A DNA stretch of 64,000 nucleotides, from positions 1,860,001 through 1,924,000 of the forward strand of contig CAVPZC010000001.1 in assembly GCA_963710175.1 (NCBI GenBank), given 5' to 3'. The DNA comes from Phormidesmis sp963710175. Its GTDB lineage: Bacteria; Cyanobacteriota; Cyanobacteriia; Phormidesmidales; Phormidesmidaceae. Of the stretch, positions 8,911 to 17,406 are shown piece after piece. The position numbers and the translations under genes are program-made. The notes beneath the pieces are model-generated. The model did no database searches and was not told the origin of the DNA. It was given only the letters and a program-made list of their open reading frames with translations. The number at the start of each line of letters is the position of its first letter. The stretch's first letter is position 1.

Positions 8911-9811
8911 CTATGCGGCCTGGGTTGATTCGGCGTAGTGCCAGTGCCCGCTTTTGCTGTCGCAGATGATGAGGCCGAACCATTCGAGGCGATCGCAGTT
9001 TTCGGCAATAGCATCTAATTTTTTCTGCGTGATGCGGCCTTTGAATTGGGCGGCGATTTGTTTGGCGCTCCATTCACCGGGGGTGGTGCGCAACAGGTCA
9101 CGGATGGCAGCGAGCTGTTCTTTAGGTTTGGTGGGCCATTTTTGCTGCTCTACGGGTGTAATGATGGGTTCTTCGGATGGGAGTACTTCGAGAGTGACTT
9201 GTTGAGTTTGGGTTTGTTCGGGAGCCTGGTAGTCGGGGCGGAGCCAGCGGATGAGGCCGTTGCGTTCTTCTTCAGCGCGTTCGGCGTTGAGGGCGACGAG
9301 GTTTTCGAGGATTTGTTCGTTGGTGATGGTGTGGGGCCAGCCGTAGGCGTCGAGGACGGCGCGGTCTAGGTCGTCGTGGATTTGTTTGAGGGTGGAGACG
9401 AGGGCTTTGTTGTTGTAGGCTCGGTCGGCGTCGGTGAAGGGTTCGCCTGCGCGGAGTTTTTCGAGCAGGTTGTACATGCCGGTGATGGTGATCTCGGGAT
9501 AGGCGGCTTGAACTTGTTTGCGGTGGGTGTCGAGGCGATCGCCTAATTCACGGATTTTCTGTTTTTGATCTAGAGTAGCATTAGGAAATGGAAAGGGATC
9601 GAAGCAAACAGTTTTGTTGTAACGTGGTGTATTGCCCGTGGCCATTCTTCCACCCGCAGCTAGTGCCCAGCATACATGAGCACGACTAGAAAGAATGCCG
9701 AGCGAATAAGCATCTTCAAGAGCAACAGTGACCATCGTATTGTCAGGCAACACCTTTTTGTCTAGAAATACGAAGACTCTATGTTTTGTAGTCTCGGGCG
9801 TAGCAACATAA
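8911..9811 (-). pseudogene. C-terminal (target-recognition) piece of an MmeI-like restriction-modification enzyme, cut off by IS256-family insertion
   Basis: This piece reads LERYVATPETTKHRVFVF, then LPDNTMVTVALEDAYSLGIL, HVCWALAAGG and FDPFPFPN, the conserved start of the target-recognition/C-terminal region of MmeI-type proteins. A downstream GTG at 9753 could start a fragment, but no promoter or ribosome site is evident. Joining base 9811 to base 11151 (dropping the IS and one copy of CGCTCTAG) gives KLERYVATPE in frame and an enzyme of 1147 residues. The last ~130 residues (about 9300 down to 8911) are a linker plus a winged-helix-like tail (GEWSAKQIAAQFKGRITQKK). Confidence 0.88.
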
Positions 9812-9819
9812 CGCTCTAG

Positions 9820-11150
9820 GAGACTGTATTGATTTTTGTGTAAGCGGTCTAAAATCCTATCAATTCAAGGAGACCGCCCCATGGCCCGTACGAAAAAAGA
9901 ACCGAACCGCGTCGATGACCTACTAGACGAACTGCTCGAAGACTGTCACAGCCCGGAAGACATTCTAGGTGAGTCAGGACTGATGAAGCAGATCAAAAAA
10001 CGGCTGGTCGAACGTGCGCTAGCTGGAGAACTCAATCATCACCTTAAAAGCGATCGCTTAGAGGAGGGCGTTGCGCCCAACAGCCGCAACGGCAGCTCGA
10101 AGAAGACCGTTCAATCTGAAGACGGCGAGCTAGACCTGTCGATACCGAGAGACCGCAGAGGTAGCTTCGAGCCGATTCTGGTACCAAAGCATCAACGTCG
10201 CATCGCTGGGCTGGACGAAAAGATCCTGGCGCTTTATGCCAGAGGCAACAGTACGCGCGACATCAGCGCTCAGCTCGAAGAACTCTATGGGGGTGCGAAG
10301 ATATCAGCAGCGGTCATCAGCGACGTGATAGAAAGCGTCAGCGAGGATGTCAAAGCGTGGCAGTCCAGGCCGCTTGATGAGGTCTACCCGATTGTCTATC
10401 TCGATGCGCTGTACGTAAACATCAAGGTCTCAGGACGAGTCAGCAAGCGTGCCGTCTACGTTGTGCTTGGCATCGACCGCGAAGGCGATAAGCAATTGCT
10501 CGGCCTGTGGGTCGGCGAAGCCGAAACCGAAGGCGCGAAGTTTTGGTTGAAAGTGCTGACGGATCTTCGCAACAGAGGTTTGAAGGACATTCTGATCGCC
10601 TGCTGCGATGGCCTCAAGGGCTTCCCACAAGCGATTGAAGCAGTCTACCCACAAACGCAGGTGCAGCTTTGCATTGTGCATTTAATGCGCAACTGCATGA
10701 AGTATGTACCGTGGAAAGACAGAAAAGCCGTTGCCGCTGACCTCAAGCCTATCTACCAAGCCGCCACGCTTGCCGAGTCAGAAGCAGCCCTCGATGCCTT
10801 TGCCGCCAAGTGGGACGAAGCTTACCCGGCTGTCAGCCAGGTTTGGATACGGCACTGGGAGAACGTCATCCCGATATTCGACTACCCAATGGAGATTCGC
10901 CGCGTCATCTACACCACCAACGCCATTGAGTCGGTCAACCGCTCGCTGCGCAAGGTGATTAAGACGAAGGCTGTCTTCCCCAGCGAAGATGCCGTTTTCA
11001 GACTGATGTATCTAGCGATGAACAATATCTCGAAGAAGTGGAACAGGCCGATTAAGAACTGGCGTGCAGCCTTGTCACATTTTGCTATCCTGTTTCCAGA
11101 ACGCTTTTCCGCTTAAGAAAAAAGCGCTTACACAAAATTCAGATCACTCT
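9820..11150 (+). mobile_element. IS256-family insertion sequence (1331 bp) in an MmeI-like gene
   Basis: Boundaries are set by an 8-bp direct repeat CGCTCTAG at 9812-9819 and 11151-11158. The ends form an imperfect inverted repeat of about 27 bp sharing the inner TTTTGTGTAAGCG. One transposase gene fills the element. Taking out the IS and one repeat restores the host reading frame exactly. Size, 8-bp duplication and transposase fit the IS256/Mutator group. One end could be shifted by a base (GAGACTG versus AGAGTGA). Confidence 0.92.
9881..11116 (+). CDS. IS256-family (Mutator-type) transposase
   Basis: 411 residues from ATG 9881, which has a perfect AAGGAG eight bases upstream; the frame is open to 9836 but that start lies in the terminal repeat zone. 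DDE transposase: first Asp in VYLDALYVNIKVSGR, second in LIACCDGLKGFPQAIEAVYP followed by the family signature C-IVH-MRN (LCIVHLMRNCMKYV), and the Glu in VIYTTNAIESVNRSLRK. Intact, with no internal stop, so presumably active. It lies opposite to the gene it interrupts. Confidence 0.96.
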   Translation: MARTKKEPNRVDDLLDELLEDCHSPEDILGESGLMKQIKKRLVERALAGELNHHLKSDRLEEGVAPNSRNGSSKKTVQSEDGELDLSIPRDRRGSFEPILVPKHQRRIAGLDEKILALYARGNSTRDISAQLEELYGGAKISAAVISDVIESVSEDVKAWQSRPLDEVYPIVYLDALYVNIKVSGRVSKRAVYVVLGIDREGDKQLLGLWVGEAETEGAKFWLKVLTDLRNRGLKDILIACCDGLKGFPQAIEAVYPQTQVQLCIVHLMRNCMKYVPWKDRKAVAADLKPIYQAATLAESEAALDAFAAKWDEAYPAVSQVWIRHWENVIPIFDYPMEIRRVIYTTNAIESVNRSLRKVIKTKAVFPSEDAVFRLMYLAMNNISKKWNRPIKNWRAALSHFAILFPERFSA

Positions 11151-13693
11151 CGCTCTAGCTTTTCTATCGCATCTCGTGTCTTTACGGCATTTTCTCCAAA
11201 CAGCCACCAGTTTTCCTTTCTGTTCTGTCGTTCGTTAACATCGCGTTCTGGCTTGACTTCCTCAAGAATTTTTTTGAAAGGTCTTTCGTATTTTGAGGCT
11301 TCAGACAGGGACAATTCGTAGAAGTCAACTACGTATAAACCTCTTGATTCTCTTACCAAGTCTTGACCATTCAAATAAGGCTTGACTACAGAATTTAGAT
11401 GCTCATATCCCCACTCATCAAATTCTCTTTTATTCAAGGTAAATCCAGCACCATGTAAACACACTCCCCTTCCCGTTAAAAGATTATTACTTTTGAGCTT
11501 TACTACTCTTAGGATATCTACACCAGAGCGAAGGTTTGCTAACAATTTGCTTACCTTGTTCCACTCTATTTTAATTGTGTCAGCTTGTTTCTCAGGCGTT
11601 TCACCTTCCGACTCAGAAACTACTGAACCAATAGTAGCAAGCCCTTTAACCTCTGGGATATTTAGCTCAGCCGCCGTCATGGCAATTCGGACGGCAGCTT
11701 CTCCATCAACCCAGGGGTGATCTGGAATTACGAATAATAGTCTGACTGGTTTTTTAGAGTTCAAATGACCTTCTATCACTTTTCTCTGCCATACCTGATA
11801 AATGCTGTTCGTTGTTATGAATCCAAATCGCCTCAAATTTCCCGATTCTAGCGACATAGCGGCTTTGTGCCACCAGTACATTACATAATCAACAGTTTCA
11901 GGAACACGCTTGTAGGTGCGTCTCAATTTTTCAGTGTAGCCATCCCCTAGTCTCTGTCGCATGTAAGAGTTACCTATGAAAGGAGGGTTCGACACTATGT
12001 ACTCAGCTTCCGGCCACTCCGCCGCTCGCGCATTCAGATACCGATAAATCATCACCTGATCCGTTGAATCTGGCACTTCCTCCCCCGTCACCGGATGCAC
12101 CATCATCAGCCCACCCCATCGCGTCCTCACCTCCCCCGTCTTCTCATCCACATCCGGCACCTTCCCGTCATACGCCAACACCGCATCCTGACACTCAATA
12201 TTGCCAAACGCCTGCAACACTGGCTCCGGCGGTTCCGCATTGCCAAACCGCTTAAAGTACCACTGCAAATAGCCAATCCAAATCACCAGCTCCGCAATAG
12301 CAGCCGCCCTCGGATTAATCTCAATGCCCAAAAACTGCGAAGGATTAATCTGTTCAAACCCAAGCTGAACCTCTCCCGCCACGTCCACCAGCCGCTGAAC
12401 AACTTCCTGCTCCAACCCCTTCAGCAAATCTAAAGACACATAAAGAAAATTCCCCGTCCCACAAGCCGGGTCGAGAATCTTAATCTCTCGCAACTTATCC
12501 AAAAATGCTCGAATCTCCTGCTCAGCCTTATTTCGCTGATTCGCCGTTGGCTCCTCCTTCCCTTCCTCAGGTTCCAACAGCCTTTTTATCTCCAGCTCAA
12601 TCTCATCCCACTCCTGACGCAGCGGCTCCATCACCACCGGCCTCACCAACCGCTCCACATAAGACCTCGGCGTATAGTGCGCCCCCAGCCGACTGCGCTC
12701 CTTCTTCTCCAGCGCCCGCTCCACCAACGTCCCAAAAATCGCCGGTTCTACCTGGCTCCAATCCTTAGCCGCCGCCGCATACAGCACCTCTAGCTGTTCC
12801 TTCGGCAAAGCAAAAGCGGTTGCCTCCTCAAAAAAGCTGCCGTTAAACCTCAAAATATGGTCAAACCCAAAAGTTCCACCCGTATTCATCGTTCGCCACA
12901 GATCCTCAATTTGCGACTGAAATATGCTCGGGTCAGGAATCCACCTGTCTCGCAGCGCTTTCGTAAACACCTCTCCCTTCAGCAACTCCACATCTTCCGC
13001 AAACATCGTAAAAATGCAGCGCATCAAAAAGCTCGCCGTCTTCTGTGGCGCGTGGCCCCGCTCCTCTAACCAGCGCGACAGCTTAGCCAACTCAGCCGCT
13101 ACCTCCCTAGTCACCCGCGCCCGCAGCTTCTCCGGGTTCAACGCCTGCGGGTCAGTGAACATTTTCACAAACCGATCAAACACCACCGGATCAGCCAAAT
13201 CGTTCAGATTCACCCGCTCCCTTGCGCCATAGCTGCCATACTCGCCGCTAAAGCCCTGCCAAATCTCAAAGTGAGAGCCAATATCGCAGGTCATCAAAAA
13301 CGGCGGCATCGCCGACAGCATCCGGTTATAAGCGTAAGACTTTGCCTGGTTAAACGCCTTTTGCATCGTATCGCGATAGGCTTTAGTCCCCCGCTCACCG
13401 TGCCCCTTACCCGAAGCGACACTGCCCTGCTTCGCCTCAACCAAAAAGCAGCCTTCCTTATAAAAGTCAGCAAACCGCGTCGAAGGGGCCGTCTTTTCGC
13501 TGCTGTAGAACTTGATATCTTTGTCAAAGCAGTAAGGATCGCCCGCGACGCTCCCTTTTGGCGGTGGCCCTTCTACGCCGACTACCCCACACAAATCAAG
13601 AAAAAAGCCCTGATAGTTCGCCCGCTCATTGCCCTCAGAGCCCAGCCACTTACCCAAAAACTGCTCGACCCGCTGCTGATCTGCCCTATCCAT
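11144..13693 (-). pseudogene. N-terminal nuclease/methyltransferase piece of an MmeI-like (type IIG/IIL) restriction-modification gene
   Basis: 849 codons, ending at a stop supplied by the IS end. The single-chain enzyme would both methylate and cut DNA. N-terminus: D/E-x-K nuclease centre (FLVEAKQGS, residues ~82-90). Helical connector, then KKERSRLGAHYTPRSYVERL. Methyltransferase motif I DPACGTGNFLYVSLD (~409-423), the GIEINPRAAAIAELVIWIG segment and catalytic motif IV SNPPFIGNSYMRQRLGDGY (~560). The reading ends just before the conserved RYVATP that opens the target-recognition region, now beyond the IS. Without it the protein should lack sequence specificity, so the system is probably inactive unless the IS leaves precisely. 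No separate restriction or specificity gene is nearby, as expected for this family. Confidence 0.9.
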
Positions 13694-13810
13694 CCATGCC
13701 CTCGTGTATCCGCCTAGCCACCGGGTTTACCCGTTAGCCCTCACTATTCCCATAGTAGCCACGTCTGTCAGTGACCCCACCCCAAAAAGTTCCTTTAGGA
13801 GCGCTACAGA

Positions 13811-14062
13811 CTACTTACATAGCAGCTCACACTGGTCAGGGAAGCGATCGCACTTCTCCCCTAGCCGCTCGCACTTCTCCGTGAGCCCTTCACACTCTTC
13901 TCCGAGCAGCTTACACTCCTCGCCGAGCAACTCGCATTTCTCTGTGAGTCGCTCGCATTTCTCTGTGAGTCGCTCGCACTTCTCTGCGAATCACTGGCGC
14001 TTCTTCGTGAGCCCCTCACACTTGTCGCAGAGCAGCAAATACTTCTCGCTTACCTGTAAATT
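13811..14062 (-). repeat. Twelve imperfect 21-bp tandem repeats encoding a Cys-containing heptad on the minus strand
   Basis: Read on the minus strand, units starting at 14062 and going down give seven-residue blocks; the best are CERLTEK twice, CELLGEE, CKLLGEE, CEGLTEK and CERLGEK. The consensus C-E-x-L-x-E-K puts Cys and Leu at heptad positions suited to a coiled coil. The frame has a TGA in the ninth unit (about 13990) and ends with TAG at 13811, so as it stands it is broken or recoded; I see no convincing start. The plus strand also shows an open frame with Ser/His repeats, a by-product of the periodicity. Confidence 0.75.
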
Positions 14063-14239
14063 CACGAGCGTTAATAGGGCCCTATTTTCATCCTTGTCAA
14101 AAATTCTGTAGTTATGCTGAGACCGCCCCGTCTTTTTTGTCTGTCGCTACGGGCATAGTGATAACAACAGAACGCCCCTGCCTCATCAGAAAACTTCTGT
14201 TGCTAATAGTTCACCCATAACAAGGATCAGGCAATATAT

Positions 14240-14611
14240 ATGGCAAGACGCAAAAAGAACTCCAGCATTTTACCCAAAGTCGAAAGCCGTTTGGCCGGAA
14301 TGCAGTCGATTGATGCCAAGCTCGACTTAGGCAACGGCATGACAGCGGCAAATTTCGAGCAAGAAATCGGCGCACTTCGTCTAAAGATAAAGGCTTACAA
14401 TACGCTGCTCTCCAAAACAGATCAAGCTTCTAACGATATTCAGCAAACCGAAAAACTGCTGTCTAGCCTGTCTGAAAAGATGCTGTTAGCTGTCGCTGTA
14501 AAATATGGCAAAGACAGCAGCGAATATGAAATGGCCGGTGGGGTGCGTCGGAGTGAGCAGCGGCGACGGGCAGCTCGTGCGGCAGTGGCTCCGGTGACAG
14601 CGCCTGTATAG
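14240..14611 (+). CDS. Small basic cyanobacterial protein of unknown function
   Basis: 123 residues. A very basic start (MARRKKNSS), a central helical region (NFEQEIGALRLKIKAYNTLLSKTDQASNDI, shown here in two parts, about residues 36-65) with coiled-coil character, a KMLLAVAVKYGKDSSEYEMAGG stretch and an Arg/Ala-rich tail (RRSEQRRRAARAAVAP). The EYEMAGGVRRSER-like segment resembles a family seen widely in cyanobacteria without known function. Followed by a hairpin terminator at 14669-14697. Convergent with the small gene at 14711. Confidence 0.65.
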   Translation: MARRKKNSSILPKVESRLAGMQSIDAKLDLGNGMTAANFEQEIGALRLKIKAYNTLLSKTDQASNDIQQTEKLLSSLSEKMLLAVAVKYGKDSSEYEMAGGVRRSEQRRRAARAAVAPVTAPV

Positions 14612-14668
14612 CGATCGCTCCCTATCTTTCTGCTCTGATTGGGCTATTTGCTATGACGACAACCCTAC

Positions 14669-14697
14669 GGGAGATGGCGGCTGTCATCTCCCTTCTT
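14669..14697 (+). terminator. Hairpin terminator between convergent genes
   Basis: Stem GGGAGATG/CATCTCCC with an 8-base loop, followed by TTCTTTC. It lies 58 bases after the stop of the plus-strand gene and before the convergent minus-strand gene. Confidence 0.6.
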
Positions 14698-14710
14698 TCG
14701 CTCAGTGCGC

Positions 14711-15004
14711 TTAAACCAACTTCCGCAGCAAGCTAATCGCTTCATTGGGGGCAGGCGCAATTATTAATGGCTCCTCTATGGTCATGATTGGGCTCCATAG
14801 CACGGTTTCTGAATAGTGCAGGGTGTGCAGCAGATGGATGGTCTGGCGCACGTCTTCGGGGTGGCCGAGCAAAATGTGACGGAGCGATCGCCGTCCCCCA
14901 CTTCCCACCGGCACCCGCTCAGGCAAGGCCATTACAGAATCAGGCGTGGGCGAAAGTGAGCCAGCCGCAAGCGGTTGACCCGATATAAACGCTGTGGTTT
15001 TCAT
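14711..15004 (-). CDS. Small cyanobacterial protein, paralogue of the gene at 58725
   Basis: 97 residues. A variable Ser/Pro/Gly-rich N-terminal third precedes a conserved block around residues 40-75: LRHILLGHPEDVRQTIHLLH, then LHYSETVLWSP. The gene at 58725 has the same block (VRHMLFGSPGAVQVTIQQLH, then LGYAEPNDWSQL), and both end with a short E-A/V-I/M-x-LL-K/TKR-like helix. The start ATG is preceded by AGAGAAACC. A long hairpin with a conserved sequence lies 62-96 bases upstream (15066-15100). Function unknown; the alpha-helical block could bind nucleic acid or protein, but nothing decides this. Confidence 0.7.
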   Translation of the reverse strand: MKTTAFISGQPLAAGSLSPTPDSVMALPERVPVGSGGRRSLRHILLGHPEDVRQTIHLLHTLHYSETVLWSPIMTIEEPLIIAPAPNEAISLLRKLV

Positions 15005-15065
15005 GGTTTCTCTATACGGTTTAGGGCCGTTTTGAATGTACGGTTTAGAAAAACCACGAAAAATT

Positions 15066-15100
15066 CAGCCCCCCTAACTTGCCAGAAGTCAGGGGGGCTG
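15066..15100 (-). promoter_or_regulatory. Conserved leader hairpin upstream of the small gene at 14711
   Basis: On the minus strand the hairpin is CAGCCCCCCTGACTT, a 5-base loop, then AAGTTAGGGGGGCTG, followed by AATTTTTCG, so it could end or attenuate transcription. The paralogue at 58725 has an equivalent hairpin (59007-59049) whose stem shares AGCC-n-CCCTGA and GGG-n-GGCT with a C-G to A-T pair change, and a shared TGGTTTTTCT/TGGTTTTCT downstream. Confidence 0.6.
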
Positions 15101-15360
15101 TGAAAATATCCACAACCTCTCTCACTGCGTTTTCAGTGTTAGGGGCGAGCTATCGGTGTTGGGTTAGGCTCCAACACCGGTAGCGGCTAAATTTTTCGAG
15201 GCAGGTTAGCGATTCTCCTTCGGAGAGGCTAAGCCATCGCACCACTACCCGCAAGTGACGGCAGTGCAATCGCTAAAAAACAGCGTATCAGCCCCCATTC
15301 AAAAGCGTCAACTATCTGACACAGAGAATCTTGATAAATACGCAGGCAGCTAGCTATCGC

Positions 15361-15576
15361 AACGTAAGTTAGGGATAGAGAATCCTTAATCACTAAGCCT
15401 GAAGCAAATCCCCTCCTGTTGGAGGGGTGCCCGCAGGGCGGGGTGGGTTAGCAACTTGTGCTACATGCCGAAGCCCACCCCTGTGCCCCTCCGAGGAGGG
15501 GATTTACCTTGGGCGATGCGGCTAAGGTTGCTATCTGACAGGCATTTCAGATAGTTGCTTATCCCGAACTCACGTT
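15361..15576. mobile_element. MITE, family 1, copy b (216 bp)
   Basis: Ends are inverted repeats: AACGTAAGTTAGGGATAG at the left and, as reverse complement of the right end, AACGTGAGTTCGGGATAAG. The interior carries the family's palindromic GC-rich core (CCCCTCCTGTTGGAGGGG and CCCCTCCGAGGAGGGG). No coding capacity. It lies between the small gene and leuA, and is more diverged from the copies at 35095 and 42937 than those two are from each other. No clear target duplication remains. Confidence 0.8.
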
Positions 15577-15616
15577 ATTGCAAGTAAAGGGCAAAGCGCC
15601 CAAGCCATTACCCAGG

Positions 15617-17281
15617 CTATACCCCCGTCCCAGCCGGAACTTTGTCGCGCTGTGGATGGATAGAGACGCCTGCTTGCAAAGCGGTATACAGCCGGTTGAG
15701 CGCGTTGACATAGGCGTAAGCTGAAGCAACAATAACGTCAGTATTCGCCGCATGGCCCGAGTAAATTCTCGCTCCGTTGCGCACCCGAATAGTCACTTCT
15801 CCCATCGCATCGATACCCGCTGTCACCGATTGAACAGAATATTCAATCAGGTCATTTTCAATATCGACAACGCGGTTAATCGCCCGGTAGATAGCGTCAA
15901 CCGGGCCAGTGCCAATCGAGGCGTCGGTAATCTCTTCACCGTTAGGCATCCGAATGGTGACTGTGGCTGTGGGCTGCGCGTTGCTGCCGCAGGAGACCTG
16001 AACCAGCTCCAGCTTGAAGTGTTCAGCCACCTGCAAAGCTTCGTCGTTAACAATAGCTTCTAGATCGCGATCGCTAATCTCTTTCTTCTTGTCGGCAACT
16101 TCTTTAAACCGCAGAAATGCCTTGTTCAACTCCTGGTCGCCCAGCTCGTGACCTAGCTCACTCAGCCGGGTACGAAACGCATTGCGGCCCGAGTGTTTGC
16201 CCAGCACAATCTGATTGTCGTTCAGCCCAATAGACTGCGCGTCCATAATCTCGTAAGTCAGCCGGTTTTTGAGCACGCCGTCTTGGTGAATGCCCGATTC
16301 GTGGGCGAATGCATTGGCACCGACAATTGCCTTGTTGGGCTGTACCAGCATCCCGGTCATATTCGAGACCAAGCGAGAAGCCTTGTAAATCTCTTGCGTA
16401 TTGATGTTAGTCAGAGGTGCTTCGGATTCGGCTGGCAAACCAAAGAAAGGATTGTAATACTGACGGCGCACATGCAGGGCCATCACCAGTTCTTCTAGCG
16501 CCGCGTTCCCGGCCCGCTCGCCAATGCCGTTAATGGTGCATTCCAACTGTCTGGCACCCGCTTTAACCGCTTCTAAAAAGTTCGCAACGGCCAGTCCTAA
16601 ATCATTGTGACCGTGCACTGAGATGATTGCTTTATCAATGCTGGGCACGTTCGCTTTGATGCCGCGAATCAGGTCGCCAAATTCGCCAGGGGTGAGGTAG
16701 CCCACCGTGTCAGGAATATTTAGCGTTGTTGCACCTGCTGCGATCGCTCTCTCCAGCACCTCATACAAAAACTCAGGATCGCTGCGTCCCGCATCCTCCG
16801 GCGAAAACTCCACGTCGCCAGTAAAGCTTTTGGCATAGCCGACCATTTCTTCGGCGATCGCCAGCACTTCTGCCCGCGATTTTTTTAGCTTGTACTTCAT
16901 GTGAATATCAGAAGTGGCGATAAAGGTATGAATTCGCCCCTTCGCCGCCGGAGCCACAGCCCGCGCCGCCGTTTCGATATCGCCTTTAGTCGCCCTTGCC
17001 AAACCGCAAATCGTCGGACCATCCGGCGTACCCACTTCCCCGGCAATCGTCTGCACCGCCTCAAAGTCGCCGAGACTTGCAAACGGAAACCCCGCCTCGA
17101 TAATATCCACATTCAGCCGGGCCAGCTGCTTAGCTACTGCCAGCTTTTCAGCCACGTTCATCGTCGCCCCCGGTGACTGCTCGCCATCGCGCAGCGTCGT
17201 ATCAAAAATCAGCACCCGGTCTAGCTGATCGCTCCGGTTGCTTAAAGGCTGGGTGGCATCTGCTGAAGTTGGCTGAGTCAT
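15617..17281 (-). CDS. leuA: 2-isopropylmalate synthase
   Basis: 554 residues. First committed step of leucine synthesis: condensation of acetyl-CoA and 2-oxoisovalerate. N-terminal TIM barrel with DTTLRDGEQSPGATM (catalytic Arg and metal Asp, residues ~28-42), the SVHGHNDLGLAVANFLEAVK metal-ligand His-x-His segment and ECTINGIGERAGNAALEELV. The FAHESGIHQDGVLKNRLTYE linker follows. The C-terminal LeuA dimer/regulatory domain (ITDASIGTGPVDAIYRAINR; DVIVASAYAYVNALNRL) binds leucine for feedback inhibition. Full length for the family, so this is LeuA rather than citramalate or homocitrate synthase, though those relatives share the barrel. Confidence 0.95.
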   Translation of the reverse strand: MTQPTSADATQPLSNRSDQLDRVLIFDTTLRDGEQSPGATMNVAEKLAVAKQLARLNVDIIEAGFPFASLGDFEAVQTIAGEVGTPDGPTICGLARATKGDIETAARAVAPAAKGRIHTFIATSDIHMKYKLKKSRAEVLAIAEEMVGYAKSFTGDVEFSPEDAGRSDPEFLYEVLERAIAAGATTLNIPDTVGYLTPGEFGDLIRGIKANVPSIDKAIISVHGHNDLGLAVANFLEAVKAGARQLECTINGIGERAGNAALEELVMALHVRRQYYNPFFGLPAESEAPLTNINTQEIYKASRLVSNMTGMLVQPNKAIVGANAFAHESGIHQDGVLKNRLTYEIMDAQSIGLNDNQIVLGKHSGRNAFRTRLSELGHELGDQELNKAFLRFKEVADKKKEISDRDLEAIVNDEALQVAEHFKLELVQVSCGSNAQPTATVTIRMPNGEEITDASIGTGPVDAIYRAINRVVDIENDLIEYSVQSVTAGIDAMGEVTIRVRNGARIYSGHAANTDVIVASAYAYVNALNRLYTALQAGVSIHPQRDKVPAGTGV

Positions 17282-17406
17282 TGCGAAAGGGTCCTGCTGT
17301 GGGATGGGCGCGTAAATATTACTGTGAAGAGTGCTAGTGTGAAGCCCGCTTTATCATTCTATTTTAGAGCTGTTTTATGGGCGAGGGTCAAAATCGGGGC
17401 AGCTGA

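Noticed and set aside
13704..14111. Plus-strand 135-residue frame rich in Ser-His-Phe repeats
   Set aside because: It is a by-product of the 21-bp tandem repeat; it starts at the edge of the restriction gene, has no ribosome site and no family.
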